A DNA stretch of 64,000 nucleotides. Source: Branchiostoma lanceolatum. Taxonomy: Eukaryota; Chordata; Leptocardii; Amphioxiformes; Branchiostomatidae. Under the pieces are notes generated by a model. It was given only the letters and a program-made list of their open reading frames with translations. It was not told where the DNA came from and made no database searches. The DNA lies in NCBI RefSeq assembly GCF_035083965.1, contig NC_089724.1, forward strand, positions 29,811,435 through 29,875,434. The letters are read 5' to 3'. How positions within the stretch are numbered: the stretch's first letter is position 1; every line of letters starts with the position of its first letter. Made by a program: the position numbers and the translations under genes. Below, piece after piece: positions 46,201 through 58,025 of the stretch.

Positions 46201-49200
46201 CAAGTGAACATTTCTCTAGGAATGCGGACGGTCCTCCAGTTGTAAGCGGACATTCCTCTGGAATTGGGACATTTCTCTGGGAAAGGGGACATTTCGAATT
46301 CGCGGACACCCCCACCGGCCTGTGGAATCGGCGGTTGACCCGACAAATCGCTTCCTAGTTCAACTAAATCACAACATCCGGACTTCTGAGCCGTGCAGTG
46401 AGATGGCAAATACTATCAGCTCGGAAGGTAAGCATAGTTTTTGATTGAAAACTGAGGCATGTTGGAAATGAAAGTGACCGCGCGGCGGACAATCACTTCT
46501 GTACAATGTTTTAATGGCGGCCTGTTGCACGCCCGACAAACAGAACAACAAGTTTTTGCCTGAATATCCGAGTGATTGTCAAGATATAAGGCTCCACTGC
46601 CTAGCACATGTTTATGAGAGAAGTTTATACCAAGATGTTAGTCATAGTTATCGGATATTTCTTGTCAAAAGACCGCGATGTACACAAAATGTCCGATAAC
46701 ACCGCCACACATGTACGCGGCAGGACAGGGGAGCCTTGTCTCGACAAGCATATGGGTGCATGGAAGCCGTGTCTCGACAAGCATACGGACATGTAGCCTC
46801 GTTGTACAAGAAATACCATACATCGACGACTAGAATTGTGACAAAATCTTGTCAGAGATACATGTGCTAGGCAGAGGAGCCTTATATCTTGACAATCACT
46901 CGGATATTCAGGCTAAAACTCGTTGTTTTGTTTGTCGGGCGTGCAACCATTAAAACATTGTACAGAAGTGATCGTCCGCCGCACGGTCACTTTCATTTCC
47001 AACATGCCTCAGTTTTCAATCAAAAACTATGCTTACCTTCCGAGCTGATAGTATTTGCCATCTCACTGCACGGCTCAGAAGTCCAGATGTTGTGATTTAG
47101 CTGAACTAGGAAACGATTTGTCGGGTCAACCGCCGATTCCACGGGCCGGTGGGGGTGTCCGCGAAATGTCCCCTTTCCCAGAGAAATGTCCCAATTCCAG
47201 AGGAATGTCCGCTTACAACTGGAGGACCATCCGCATTCCTAGAGAAATGTCCGCTTGAAAGTCGAGGAATGTCCGCTTTTCTGGAGGAATGTACCAATTC
47301 TGGAGGAATGTCCAGATTCGATTGGTCGGGGTGTTACTGTGATCCATGGTTAAAGCTAAACAGGAAGAGAAAAAGACCACGCGCTGTTCTTTCCAGAAAA
47401 GCTGAATGATGTTTCTTCCCATGAGTTACACAATCATTTATTATTTTAACCTCCGCTAATTAACCTTGGGTTACATAAATCTGCCACTTTTTTAAAACAG
47501 TGGGTTTAGTCCAGCACCCACCAGGTATACACCAGGAGTACATTATACTGGGGGATGTTGGGTTGGCAATCTGTTTTCACGAATTTTCATGATGGCAGAA
47601 TTATGTACCCTCGGCTGGTGGAATTATGTTAGTACTATAGTAGATGTTAGCTCTGTCCTCACAATTTAAGACGTTTTGAATAAATTGGACAGTCATTGGT
47701 AACGCTATGTTAGCACTAAATTTAACAAAATGCCCTTGAAAGTTGATAATTTTGGAACTGATACTTATCTATACTATGTATACAACAGTCTAAATATGAA
47801 TCTAAATTTACGTGTACATTAGGAAATGACCCAAAAACCCCAAATCAAAAACTTGTTCTAATATCATTGTCATGAATGGACATACATGTGTGCATATGTA
47901 TAACAGACATACCTTCAACAGTTCGCACATCATCTTATGATGCTTTGCAAATGTTTTCTTCCGAAATGCAACAATTTCAGAAATGATTGCTTGATACTCT
48001 GGAGAAAGATTTTGTACAGCATTGGGCCTCGCAAATTTTTTAATCTTCCCTGGACCCTCTCCAAAATTTCTGAGTAAAGTACTTGTAAATTCATCAGTTT
48101 CCTGCTCTTCAGCTGTTGACTGACTGCTTTGGGAAAGCTGCACGGTTGCTTTTAGAACACTTTCTGCAGGTACATCACTGGTGGAAGATCCAGTCCAGCT
48201 CTTCTCTGATGCTTGCCCTTCGGTTGATGCAGAAACATTTGCTCCCACGTTAGCTTTACCATTTTGAAGGGAGAGAAGGTTTTCAGCATGCTCATAGATA
48301 CTGTCGCTCTGGACTGGTGTGGTTGGAGTAAGTTCATCAAACAACCCGATGCTTGGGTCGAGGTCATTCTCATCAATTGACTGCGTGTCGTTCGCAAGGA
48401 GAGCTAAGAAGGACAACATGTCGTCACTTCCTGTGGAATCAGTTCGAGTCAACACCGGATTATCCGAGCCAAAGTCCATGAACGAGGACATGATTTCGTC
48501 AAGCAAGTTGGTAGCATTGCTGTCATTGAGCTGTGATAAGGACATTTCTTCAGGCCCAGTCTGAGCACTACTGGATGGGGAATCGGAGGTTTCTGATTGG
48601 TTGGAAAAGTTGCTGATTTGGTTCTGTTGCTGATGATCATCTGCCGCACGGCTCTGATTGGTCGGTGGTTGTATAGGCACTTCCTGATTAGTTGGTGATA
48701 CAGGATGGTCTGATGTTGGTGCCTGACTTTTCCGATAAAGGAACTTTGACCTGCACTGAGCCTTGGTAAGAAGACCTACAAAAATACAGAAAAGATACAG
48801 TATGAATATCAAAGATTTGTTTGCACATATGTTTTTCAGGGCGGCAGAATTTTGACCCAAGCAATATTATGTTAATAGATGTTTTATGGTAAGAGGCTTA
48901 TGCAAGTTGACATGTGTGATACTTATATACTATATAATATAAGAAACAATCACAGAAAGACAGCGCACACACAAAATAACATTAAAAGACCACATTGTAT
49001 TCAATTCTTTAGTCCAATACACACCTTGATTTCCAGAAACATATAATCTATATGTACAAGAGCTGCCCATAGTTTTCAAACCTAGTTCACCACAATCCCT
49101 GGAGTTTCTTTGGTAAGAGTCCATTGACACTTATCTGGCAAAACAATAAACCATCATATCTTTTTGTTGCATATCAATGTCATATTTCATAATTATATCT

Positions 49201-50482
49201 GTGTATTTTTTCTATTTTGCTTTTGGACAGTATGGCACTGCACTAAAGTTTTATATAACTTATTCTTAACAGTGTCACATACATGTACAGAGAATAACAA
49301 ACCCATTTTTTAAAAACCTGAGTGGAGTGAGGAAAGTCGTGTCAAGTGCCTTTCTCAAAGGTACAACACTGGTGGCTTCAGGGGATTAGAACCTAGGATG
49401 CCACACAACCCCAATATTCATTCATCTTTTTGGTACTTTGTCACTGATGCTATACATGCTATGTTTCCTCTCTAGTCGAGTTGAGAGCGACCCAACAGAC
49501 AAAGGCGAACTAGTGTTATTTATTAATTAGATTATTGAGTAGAGTATGATGCCCCCTGGGAAACACAAAGAGTGGTTGCTGATTGGGTTAGACAGTTGGT
49601 TGCTGAGAAGAGGGTCTTAAAATGTACAATGGGATGGGACTGTTGCAATGTGTCTTGTTACTGGGGGTGGTTGGCTATGCCAGGTGGCTGGCTGGCCAGG
49701 TTTGACTTTATGATAGTTTTGGGCATCCTAGCAGCTTTTTCGGAACTGCAGGGGCTGATTTTGTTTTGACAAGGAAAATGTTGAGTGTAGAGATGTGCAA
49801 GAAAATATCTTACAGTCTGATCTCATCCCAGCAGCCCTGCACGAGCGGAGACGACATTCTGGGCACTTTCTCCGTGTGTACATGTCCATGTTACATTTGC
49901 TCCCTGACTTGCATGCCTTCACGTAACCCTTTGTCACAGTTCTCCTGAAGAAGCCTAGGGGTGAAACAGAACATAACTGTGATTTGAATATTCACTATGA
50001 ATTAGTAAATCTGCCACACTGACTGGATTTCATGGATGACATCCTCTGATCACCTCAAAACTGATGCAACTTCATTCATTTAGTTAATAAACCATTCACC
50101 AAAGCACAAAAAAAAAGGAATTTTGAAATCTAAGTGGTGACAGATGCTGTACATTTTGTAACAAGCAACAAATAATTTACATTCGAGGAAGACTGCCTTG
50201 TGTCGTCCTGTCTAAAATCAAGTCAGCGTGACCTTATGTTGTTAGCTATGTATGCGTAAGTTACCTCTTGACAAGTAGATACACAAATAGCAGTGGATTT
50301 TCTAGATGTCCCATCTTACCTTTACATCCCTCACAACTGTACACACCGTAGTGGAAGCCAGAACCCTTGTCCCCACACACCATACAGTCTCCTCCTTCAG
50401 TCACAGCAGGCTCAGGGAAAGACGTGGTGTCTTGGGCTGGCATGTCTTCAAAGATAGCCGTAACCGACACCTGTCCAGCCAT
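43240..50482 (-). CDS. FXR/NR1H-like nuclear receptor
   Basis: Seven coding exons: 50320-50482, 49814-49954, 47913-48775, 45723-45869, 44857-44950, 44363-44476, 43240-43478; total 1761 nt, 586 aa. It is a ligand-regulated nuclear transcription factor. The DNA-binding domain (about 33-98) has finger 1 [20 protein letters not shown] with P-box EGCKG, and finger 2 from [20 protein letters not shown]. The stretch [10 protein letters not shown] just after it matches the FXR-type LLTEIQCKSK. The hinge (about 105-355) is very long and Ser/Asp/Gln-rich. The ligand-binding domain runs from [13 protein letters not shown] through [14 protein letters not shown] and SPDRPNI to the AF-2 helix PLVSEIW. The start codon exon begins at a splice acceptor (50491), so a 5' noncoding exon exists upstream. 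Intron 5 must use a GC donor. Amphioxus is known to have an expanded NR1H group, so this could be one of several FXR-like paralogues. Confidence 0.9.
43746..43832. mobile_element. 87-bp palindromic MITE with 9-bp target duplication
   Basis: Nearly perfect palindrome from TAGCCTGGATGCCAGA to its complement, with a short loop near 43788. It is flanked by direct 9-bp copies of GATGCTAGT (43737-43745 and 43833-43841). It lies between the last exon (43240-43478) and the exon 44363-44476 of the nuclear receptor. Confidence 0.85.
44070..44296 (+). pseudogene. RTE-type LINE 3' remnant
   Basis: The plus strand ends with [19 protein letters not shown], the typical C-terminal tail of RTE-like reverse transcriptases, preceded by [10 protein letters not shown] in another frame. 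Frameshifted and short, within a receptor intron on the opposite strand. Confidence 0.65.
46121..47338. mobile_element. 1.2-kb foldback element in a nuclear receptor intron
   Basis: Two arms of about 480 bp (46121-46605 and 46865-47338) are near-perfect inverted copies, starting at CACCCCGACCAATCGAATC and ending with its complement. Arms contain repeated 'aggaatgtcc' words and a block with ATGGCAAATACTATCAGC followed by a GTAAGC donor-like site. The 260-bp centre is unique. No transposase and no clear target duplication. It lies between exons 47913-48775 and 45723-45869. Confidence 0.85.
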
Positions 50483-51049
50483 GTTGCCGACTGATGGAAA
50501 CAAATAAAGATCAGAAAAATGGATTCAATATCAGACTCTTGAAGATTGAAAGGAGGCGATTCAATAAACATTATGAATTTGTCTATTTGTGTAAGAGATG
50601 CATTCATGGGAGGTAACACCTTGATGGGATTTATTGTTTCATCTTGTCTAATTGATTCTACAGCGACCACCTGACAACTGAAGTCATCTACAAGGCCGTA
50701 ACTAGCATAACCAATTTCAAATGACCACTCAAATTCAAAAGTTCCTCTGTGTTGGCAGAAGTCATTCTGTATCAAAGTCAAACTGCAATTTTTGAAGTGA
50801 TCCATCCGTCCTCTCATGTAACACCTGCTCGTTAGTTAACAAACTAGATGAATATCATACTGTTTAAATGAGGATATTGATGTAGCGGCAGTATCAGAAA
50901 CATGGTTCCACACAGACATCCCCGCTGACTTCTGGTCCGTTTGTTTATTGTTTATTGGTTTGGCTGTTCAGCATGCAGAGCCAGGGCTGCCCAACCATAG
51001 CACTTAGGCTGTAGGCCTCGGAGGGAGTGTTTGTACATTTGTACTATAT

Positions 51050-51440
51050 ATTATATATACCGTATATTTCCGAAAATTTTGAAATCTAGACCCTCTGAAA
51101 TGCTATTTCCTACATTCTGAGGGGCAAATTTGCTGGAAGAGTAGGCTAAGTTTAATGACATCTCTATTTGTAAAAACAAAAATACAGAAGGGTTTAAGCT
51201 TGAAATTTGGGGGACGACACCCTCCTGACATATAAATTTTCCGCCAGAGTGCGACATTGAAAATTTTGAAATTTTTCACCCATTGAAACGCTGTTTCCTG
51301 AATTTTGAGGGGCAAATTCTGCTGATATTATATTAAGTAAGCTAAGTTTAATGACATCTCTGCGTGTGAAAAAATACAGACGGGTTTCAGCTTGAGTTTT
51401 GGGGTGTGCCGCCCTCAAGCCCTCCCGACATATTTTTTGC
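51050..51440 (-). repeat. Tandem repeat of about 185 bp, minus-oriented, related to 55040-55690
   Basis: At least two units each contain 'ttttgaaatttttcacccattgaaacgctgtttcctgaattttgaggggcaaatt' or a close variant, followed by 'aagtttaatgacatctct' and 'gggtttaagcttgaa'. On the opposite strand this matches the units at 55040-55690. A single decayed unit is near 7690-7760. Confidence 0.7.
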
Positions 51441-51604
51441 CAAAGTCCAATTCTTTATGTTGGAAATTATATTGATTGAAACATGAATGGCAAGATTCAT
51501 TTCATTCCAATTTCCATGGTTTCCATCATATTTTTCCTGTGGTAAAATGGTAGGGACTTATAAACCTCCTTGATCAATGGTAGCATGGTAGGGAAATATC
51601 CTGC

Positions 51605-52525
51605 GTTTTCTAAAAAAGGGTTTGCGGATTCGATGGGGTGGTCTACAGGGGTGGGCTACCTCAGCATCTACCCTTTCTGGACCTCAAGGCTGTGCATGGG
51701 GGTTTAGCATTGAATGGAATTTCCTTGAGGAAAAGATGGGTCACTTTGTGGGAGGGCCGGAAAGAATGCTTTATTTTGCTGAAGGATCATATTGCTTTGG
51801 GGATGCTACAGTGGGGGGTGGAGGTGGGCAATGAGCATACTGCATACATTTACATCGTGCAGGAGTTTGTTATCCCCAGTTCTAGATTTTTAAACATTGA
51901 GGACTATGTTCCCTGTTCCTTTATATACTGCTCAGTCAGGCCAACAGGACAGTAGCATTGTGGCTACAAGAAAGAAATGAGCAACAAAAGCAACACTATA
52001 CATTGTACAAACACACACACTTAAAACATTCCAACCCACGCTCATGCACACTGACACACATAAGCACAAATACATTGTACATTGTATGCAAGCACATGCA
52101 TTCAGGTACATTCTAGTCTAAATGTGAGACATATGTTTTGAATTTTGTCAAACAAAGGCTCTCTCATTCCCTAGCTGTTCTATGCAACTTCCAGTTTATT
52201 TCCCCTTGTACCTCTTCCCTAAAATCCTAATTGTATACTGAGTACTTACAAGTTTGTTTATGATAAATGGCTTTTCTACCAGTCTTGGTGCACCTACATG
52301 TACCCCCCCCCCCCACCTGCCATATGATCAGCTGTTACCTTCCCTCTAGCCCACCCACAGCTTGACCCAGATCCTCTTCAAGGAAATTCCGTAAGAGGCC
52401 AAACCCCCATGCACAGCCTTGAGGTCCAGAAAGGGTAGATGCTGAGGTAGCCCACCCCACTAGCCCACCCCTGTAGACCACCCCATCGAATCCGCAAACC
52501 CTCTAAAAAATGTTGCCTTTCAATC
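51605..52525. mobile_element. Inverted-repeat element with about 140-bp arms
   Basis: The left arm (51617-51750, 'gggtttgcggattcgatggggtggtctacag' and on) returns inverted at 52378-52510. Between them is unique DNA with no coding capacity. Related single arms are at 53336-53470 and 61690-61915. Confidence 0.7.
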
Positions 52526-53335
52526 CAACTAGAGGATATTGAGTGCAGAAACACCCTCAGACAGACAGGCGGGCAGGCACACATCCACTTTTCATGGAGG
52601 CAAAAAGCTTCGATTACCCGGGGGACCCACAATGGCTGGGCACATGACACTGACTGAGGTACCCGCAGCTGGGCGTTATTTAACCGTGCGGTCGATGACC
52701 CTAGTCATGACCTGGGGTGGTTGTGCCTGTTTTCAGTTGGACCTGCAAGGCTCCACCACTCCAACAGTTAACGTAATACAAAGGACGTAAGCATACGTTA
52801 GCTCTATCCAAGTACATATGAGCAGTCTCTACCAGGCTCCATGGATAATTTGCTGGAAAAACTGGAAAATTGGTCCACAGCTGGGCCTAACTTCGGTCAT
52901 GCTTCTGAACTCTCGTGGTGAATCAAGAAGTTTCAACGTCGGAAAAAACAGGGCCTACGAACTAATAAGATGATCGTAACGTTAGATTTGATTTTCACCA
53001 ACGCCAAATAATCATGGCGCCACGCGGTTTGTTTACAAGACTAAGCCCAACTTTCTTCACACGCCAGCACCGCCGCGCCACACCTGGACAAACCAACCTC
53101 CTTGGCCAAACGCAGCCAACCTAAGGCCACACATGTGTTTAGACTTTAAACTACCAACTGATAACGTTACCACTGTTATACTTACTGTACAGAGTGGCTG
53201 GTCCTCCTGTCGTAAAACGTCGAAAGTTCGGCTGTGCAGGTGATGAGTCACCGTGACTTAGGATCCAAACAGCTCTCCCTTTCACTGACCCGGAAGTCAT
53301 CACCCCAGTTGTGTAATCAGTTATGTCACCGCTGA

Positions 53336-53470
53336 TTGGTTCTTGTAGGTGGGTTCACGGAAAAAGCTGGGCTGTCCACCTGGCCTGTCTACCCTGAGCT
53401 GTCTACCTTTTTTTGTGCCCCAACTGGGTCTAGATGTGGGTGGACTGGATGGAAGAACACCTATTGAAGA
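53336..53470. repeat. Single arm of the TIR family also at 61690-61915
   Basis: The phrases GTGGGTTCACGGAAAAAGCT and GGCCTGTCTACC match, inverted, the stretch near 61850-61905 (AGCTTTTTCCGTGAACCTC). It is distantly related to the arms of 51605-52525. Confidence 0.55.
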
Positions 53471-53639
53471 ATGCAACCAAGACTGGGTTCCAAGCCTAGT
53501 GTACAATAACTAAAAATATCAAAATTGAAGTGGAAGGTTACAAGGAAACAAAGAAGTCAAAGAAAACTGTTAGGATGTAACGTTACTCTTCTGTCATTTT
53601 CTGGCTCATCCTACCATTAAACGTTACTCTCCAAGCAGA

Positions 53640-54580
53640 GGTTGGTGGAGATTGCGACCTTTTTATCACATGTTCATCTGTTTCTCCAAAGTGTTTACAT
53701 TTTATTTGGGGTTTTCAGAAATTGTAGTAATTTAGCATATAGAGCAGAACTGGGCCGATTTCCTTTAGACTTAGATATATCTGTTCGTTTGGCTTGTTAC
53801 AGATGGACTCGGATAGATACCCATTACAACTTGATGTCCTTTTGTTTCAATATAATTCTATAACAAATAGCCGTAGAAGAACCTTATTACAACGTGTGAA
53901 AGAAATATTAGATTTTAGTGGAAACTCCTATCTGTTTTATTCTTGCAATTCATTCAGTGACATCAAGTCAGTTTGTACTATGATAAGGTCCAGAATAACC
54001 GATATGTACACCCAAACTATCTGTCATAATTTGAGTATGGATATAGGCAAGCTAAGGTTTTATAAGGCATGCAAAGTATCATATTCCATGGAAAAATATC
54101 TAGAACTAGATGATTTTAATTTACGCTCAGCAATTTGTAAAATTAGAATCAGTGCCCATCCTCTTGAAATAGAGAGAGGGTGGTACAAAAAGTTACCTGT
54201 GTGCGAAAGAACTTGTAAATACTGCATGTCAAACACGGTGGAAGACGAAACACATTTTATTTCAAGTTGCCCGTTCAAGAAAGAAAGGCGCCGTTTAAAG
54301 ATTCTTTAAAGAGGCCACCAAATTCCATCCAAACTTCTCCATGTTTACAGACGAAAAGAAAACTACTCTCCTGTTAACATCACAATACCCACACATTACA
54401 GAAAAAGTGGGAGCATTCGTCTTCCACTGTCTCGAGAAAAAGTCAAACCCAAATAAGATAGAATTTAGTGTTAGTATTTGAACTAGAATGCTATATTGTT
54501 ACCAATTGTCTGTCCGTCCTTCCATGTTTCATGTAACGTTACTTGCAATTAGCCTACGGGCAAGAACTTGCAATAAAAGT
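53640..54580 (+). pseudogene. LINE 3' end, best preserved copy
   Basis: An open stretch of 171 codons (53794-54309) covers SMEKYLELDDFNLRSAICKI, KIRISAHPLEIERGWYKKLP and CERTCKYCMSNTVEDETHF, with a Cys/His motif, CPFKKERRR. Downstream pieces continue in another frame to a terminus near CGGGCAAGAACTTGCAATAA (54557-54576). It lacks the endonuclease and reverse transcriptase, as expected from 5' truncation. The remnant at 37000-37820 is from the same family. Confidence 0.75.
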
Positions 54581-55040
54581 TATATCATAAGGAGGGTGCC
54601 GACAGAAAACGGGGAATATGATAAAAAGGTCACAATCTTCTCCACCAGCCTTTGCTTGTAGAGGAGTAGGACGAGCCAGACAATGACTGGACCTTTGTTT
54701 GTCACGACAGCTAAATTCACAACAGATGTCTGACACTCCTTGGGGTTCTAGTGGATACTGACCAAGTAGCGAAGGATGATAAAAGAAGTTTCCATATATC
54801 CAAGCAGTGCTGGCTTGTTTAATTCTAACGCGTAGTTTTGCGATGTTTTATGTATCTTTAGGGTTGCTGTTTGTTTGGGCAAACAAAGGTCCTATCATTG
54901 CCTGACTCATACTATCATTTTTTGTTTGTTTACCCTTCTACCCCGCCCGTTCTATCTAGTCGCGCGATGATTTTACTGGTCGTTTCAATTCTACGTAGCG
55001 CGTTATTGGTCATCCTGAATTCAGCGTTAAGCGTTATTGA
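54581..55040. other. Intergenic, nothing recognised
   Basis: No exon, repeat boundary or regulatory site could be supported here. Confidence 0.4.
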
Positions 55041-55690
55041 GTAATTCCTCGTTATGCAAGAAATAGCGTTTCAGCGGGTCATGATTTCAAAATTTTCTCC
55101 GCGGGAGCACACCGCCGGAACGCCCTGGCCAATCGCGCCTCCGGCAGAAAAACTTCCCAAAATTCAAGCTGAAACTCTTCTGTATATCTTCTACTCTACC
55201 AGCAAAGTTGACCCACAAAATTCCGGAAATCAAGCGTTTAAGAGGGTCAAGATTTCAACATTTTCCCCGGGAGCTAGTCGCACCTCCGTCGAACGATATT
55301 GTCGGGAGGGCGTCGCCCCCCAAAACTCAAAGCTGAAACTTTTCTGCATTATTTCACAGAGATGTCTTCAAACTCAAATTACATTACCAGTAATATTTTC
55401 ACGTCGAAATCCAAGAAATAGCGATTCAGTTTGTCAAGATCCTAACATTTTCCCGCGGGAGCATGTCGCGATCGGGAGCGGCTCCGGTCAAAAATATGTC
55501 TGGAGGGCGTCACGCCTCTCAAAAATCAAGCTGAAACCCCAGCTTCTGTATTTTTTTATTACAAATACATATGTCATCTAACTTACCTAACTCTTCCAGC
55601 AAGATTTCCCCTAAGAATGCAGGAAATAGCGTTTCAGATGGTCAAGATTTCAAATTTTCCCGTGGACCAACACCTAGCATTGTCGCGCCA
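55040..55690 (+). repeat. Satellite-like array, about four units of 170-190 bp
   Basis: Each unit has 'gaaatagcgtttcagnnggtcaagatttcaaa' or a variant, a TTTTCCCGCGGGAGC-like block, a GGGAGGGCGTC block and AAAATTCAAGCTGAAAC. Units start near 55055, 55227, 55410 and 55617. The open frame across it (55054-55581) is a by-product of the repeat. Units at 51050-51440 are inverted relatives. Confidence 0.75.
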
Positions 55691-56099
55691 TCATGAACAT
55701 GTGCGCACCAGGTCTCTTACCACAATATCAAGGCAACCAGTGGTCGTCTTCAAGGGTATTAAATGTTTTAGACGCAGGTTGATGATCGAAGTAAAATGAA
55801 ATGTTTTAAAGAGGTTTCCCGGCTTATAAACCTATGCTGTATCACTACGGTACCTTACATGCCGCGCTTCATTGCAAGGTATACCGTAACAGCCCCTGTT
55901 TTCAACGTTGTCGGCGATCCTTTGACGTCAACGTCGCCTGAATAGCGTCGCGAAGCTCCTGAATTCACCGTTTAATGTTGCCGGCCGTCCTGAATTTACC
56001 GTTAAGCCTTATCGGCTGTCCTGAATTTACCGTTAAGCGTTGCCAGGATCCCCCCATGCAGACCCTCGATGATGAAAGACCTTTATTGTACGTTTCTGC

Positions 56100-56263
56100 T
56101 ACTCTCCAAGCAGAGGAGGGGTTTCGGCTGGTTTTTGACGTGTTTTTAGGCACACCGTGTGGGTTGGCTATACAAAAAAAAGATGACAAAGTAGAAAGCC
56201 CGACAAAAACGCCTACAAACACGTCAAAAAAACAGCCGAAAGCCCTCCTCTACTTGGAGAGTA
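56100..56263. mobile_element. MITE with AGCAGAGG inverted ends and 9-bp target duplication
   Basis: Ends TACTCTCCAAGCAGAGGAGG and CCTCCTCTACTTGGAGAGTA are inverted, with arms continuing through CGGCTGGTTTTTGACGTG. Flanks are CGTTTCTGC (56091-56099) and CATTTCTGC (56264-56272), a 9-bp duplication with one mismatch. Same family as 17299-17468 and 63071-63211. Confidence 0.85.
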
Positions 56264-56369
56264 CATTTCTGCTCTAGTACAAGCTAAGTACAGGTCATGG
56301 TGATAAAGCAGTGGAATGATTACAGCGATATTAAAAACGTGATATTCTACATCTGAAGACTAATTAGTC

Positions 56370-56845
56370 TGTTATGTCATCATCATCATCGGTCGGTCGC
56401 GCAGCGGCCGATCACACGTCCTCTCCACATCCGCCGGTCAGTAGCCATTGCAGTGATGGCCTCTGGGCTCAGGCCACCTTCAGCATCCCCCAGCAGGTTC
56501 TGGATGTAGGTCAGGTAGCTCGTCTTCTGACGTCCTGGTCGTCTTCTGCCGTGTGTCGGGACGTAGAGGGCGTATGTCCTGAGTGGCTCCTCTGTGGGCA
56601 GCCTGAGGGCGTGCCCAATAAAGCCCAGTTGTCGCCGTCTGACTCTGTTACATCCGCCTTGATGAGAGGCTGTGTGTTTGTTGCCTTGTATATTTGTGCG
56701 TTACTTACACGATCAAGGCGCTTAATGTTCAGCATAACTCTATAGCAGGATGTGGCGAATGCATTTATCTTGTTCTCCATATCAAGCAAGTGACAGTACC
56801 CAGGATTCACATCCATATAGGAGCACTGACACACATGTGACATTA
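56370..56845 (-). pseudogene. RTE-like LINE C-terminal remnant
   Basis: Minus strand: INAFATSCYRVMLNIKRLDR, then LIKADVTES, then in another frame TSYLTYIQNLLGDAEGGLSP and ITAMATDRRMWRGRVIGR. This order is the C-terminal tail of an RTE-like non-LTR retrotransposon. At least one frameshift. Confidence 0.75.
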
Positions 56846-56859
56846 AAGAGCTTGATTTT

Positions 56860-57597
56860 GTCTGTTATGTACAGGTTCAATTCCTTCTCGCTACAGTTGT
56901 AGATGTATGAACATATGGAGCCTATAATACATGATTTGTCTAGTTCCATAATGAATGCGAATTTATCTTTTCTATTTGAATATTGAATACAGGGAAACTT
57001 ATCTAGTATACAATTAAATGTTATTTCAGCAATCTCTCATTGTTGTGTGGTGTACAATCAACAACAAAATGACACTCGTCCTCAATCTTATTTAATATTG
57101 GCAGTTTTTTGGCTGCAATGTAATGCGGTTATGTCGTCCTATTTCAATAAGTGTGTGTGAACTAATCCGGAGTTTTGTGATGGCTGTTCTGTGTCGAATG
57201 TTTGTAGTTTTGAGGAATTTCTCTTCGTAGTTAGTATTTCAAGTAATCTGTATGTTCGTAATTTTTTGCTACTAAGCATTTCTGTTTTGAAAAATTGGAA
57301 ATCTTTAAAACGTTGGTAGATGAATGGGATAATTTGAGATGAAATTTCGGAGAAAAGACATTGGAGAATGCCAGACATAACCAAAACCACATTCCTCTAG
57401 CGTCTTGCGAACTCCAGAAGCCAAACATTTAGCACCTGATGCATCAAAATTAAGTTGACACAAAAGGGCGTCTGCTGAAAGGCTGGCACGTTCTGGCGTA
57501 TTCTAATATATATGAATGAATGAATGAATTACTTCACGAAAGGTAGCCAAGTTTTTGATTTCATGTTTCATTTCCGTGCAACATTTATCAAACCATC
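56860..57597 (-). pseudogene. Old LINE, 3' part, left of the Ty3 element
   Basis: Minus-strand pieces (SQIIPFIYQRFKDFQF, LRTYRLLEILTTKRNSSKLQ, then KFAFIMELDKSC) look like the region after the reverse transcriptase of a LINE, decayed by stops. It ends where the LTR begins at 57598. The probable other half is at 61290-61660. Confidence 0.5.
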
Positions 57598-57816
57598 TGT
57601 AACACGTCCTGTCTCGTCGTGGACTGTTCTTCTACCTCTTGGTAGGGTTCCAATGAATAACACCACTCCAGTATGCACTTTCTGATGGTTTATTCCTAAG
57701 CTGGACAGACGCTCTCTTAGTCTGCCAGGAAGTCTCTTGAGGTCTTACTCTTAGGCATGCGTGTTAGTCTATATGTTAATGTTGCTAAACTAGCACACAT
57801 GTTACATCTTGTTACA
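57598..57816 (-). mobile_element. 3' LTR of the Ty3/gypsy element
   Basis: On the minus strand the block begins TGTAACAAGATGTAACATG and ends GGACGTGTTACA, so it has the perfect inverted ends TGTAACA/TGTTACA expected of an LTR, 219 bp long. It is preceded by a polypurine tract (AAAGAAAAGGGGA, 57817-57829) about 190 bases after the polyprotein stop. I found no matching 5' LTR on the other side of the ORF. Confidence 0.8.
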
Positions 57817-58025
57817 TCCCCTTTTCTTTAGTTAAGTTCTCAGATTATACATTTCTCAACTTTTCATTTCAGATCTTATACAGTGTTATCCATATCTTTG
57901 GCCTTAGAGTTCTTTGGCACTCTTTGTGTGCTTTAGAGTTCTTGTGTTTTCATTGCAGTTCTCTCTGAGTTAGTTAATCAGTTGGTTAGTACTGTCCTCG
58001 AGTTAGTATTATGCTTCATGCAAAT

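Larger units (their letters stand above)
50492..53640. other. Upstream region of the nuclear receptor; repeats
   Basis: An untranslated first exon and the promoter of the receptor should be in or beyond this stretch, but I could not identify them. Recognised contents are a short satellite-like array (51050-51440), an inverted-repeat element (51605-52525) and a repeat fragment (53336-53470). No coding exon is supported. Confidence 0.45.

Noticed and set aside
46124-47409. Repetitive small ORFs ([16 protein letters not shown]-like)
   Set aside because: They are frames across the 'aggaatgtcc' words of the foldback arms, mirrored in both arms.
55054-55581. 175-codon open frame on the plus strand
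   Set aside because: It runs through the tandem repeat units and shifts with them.
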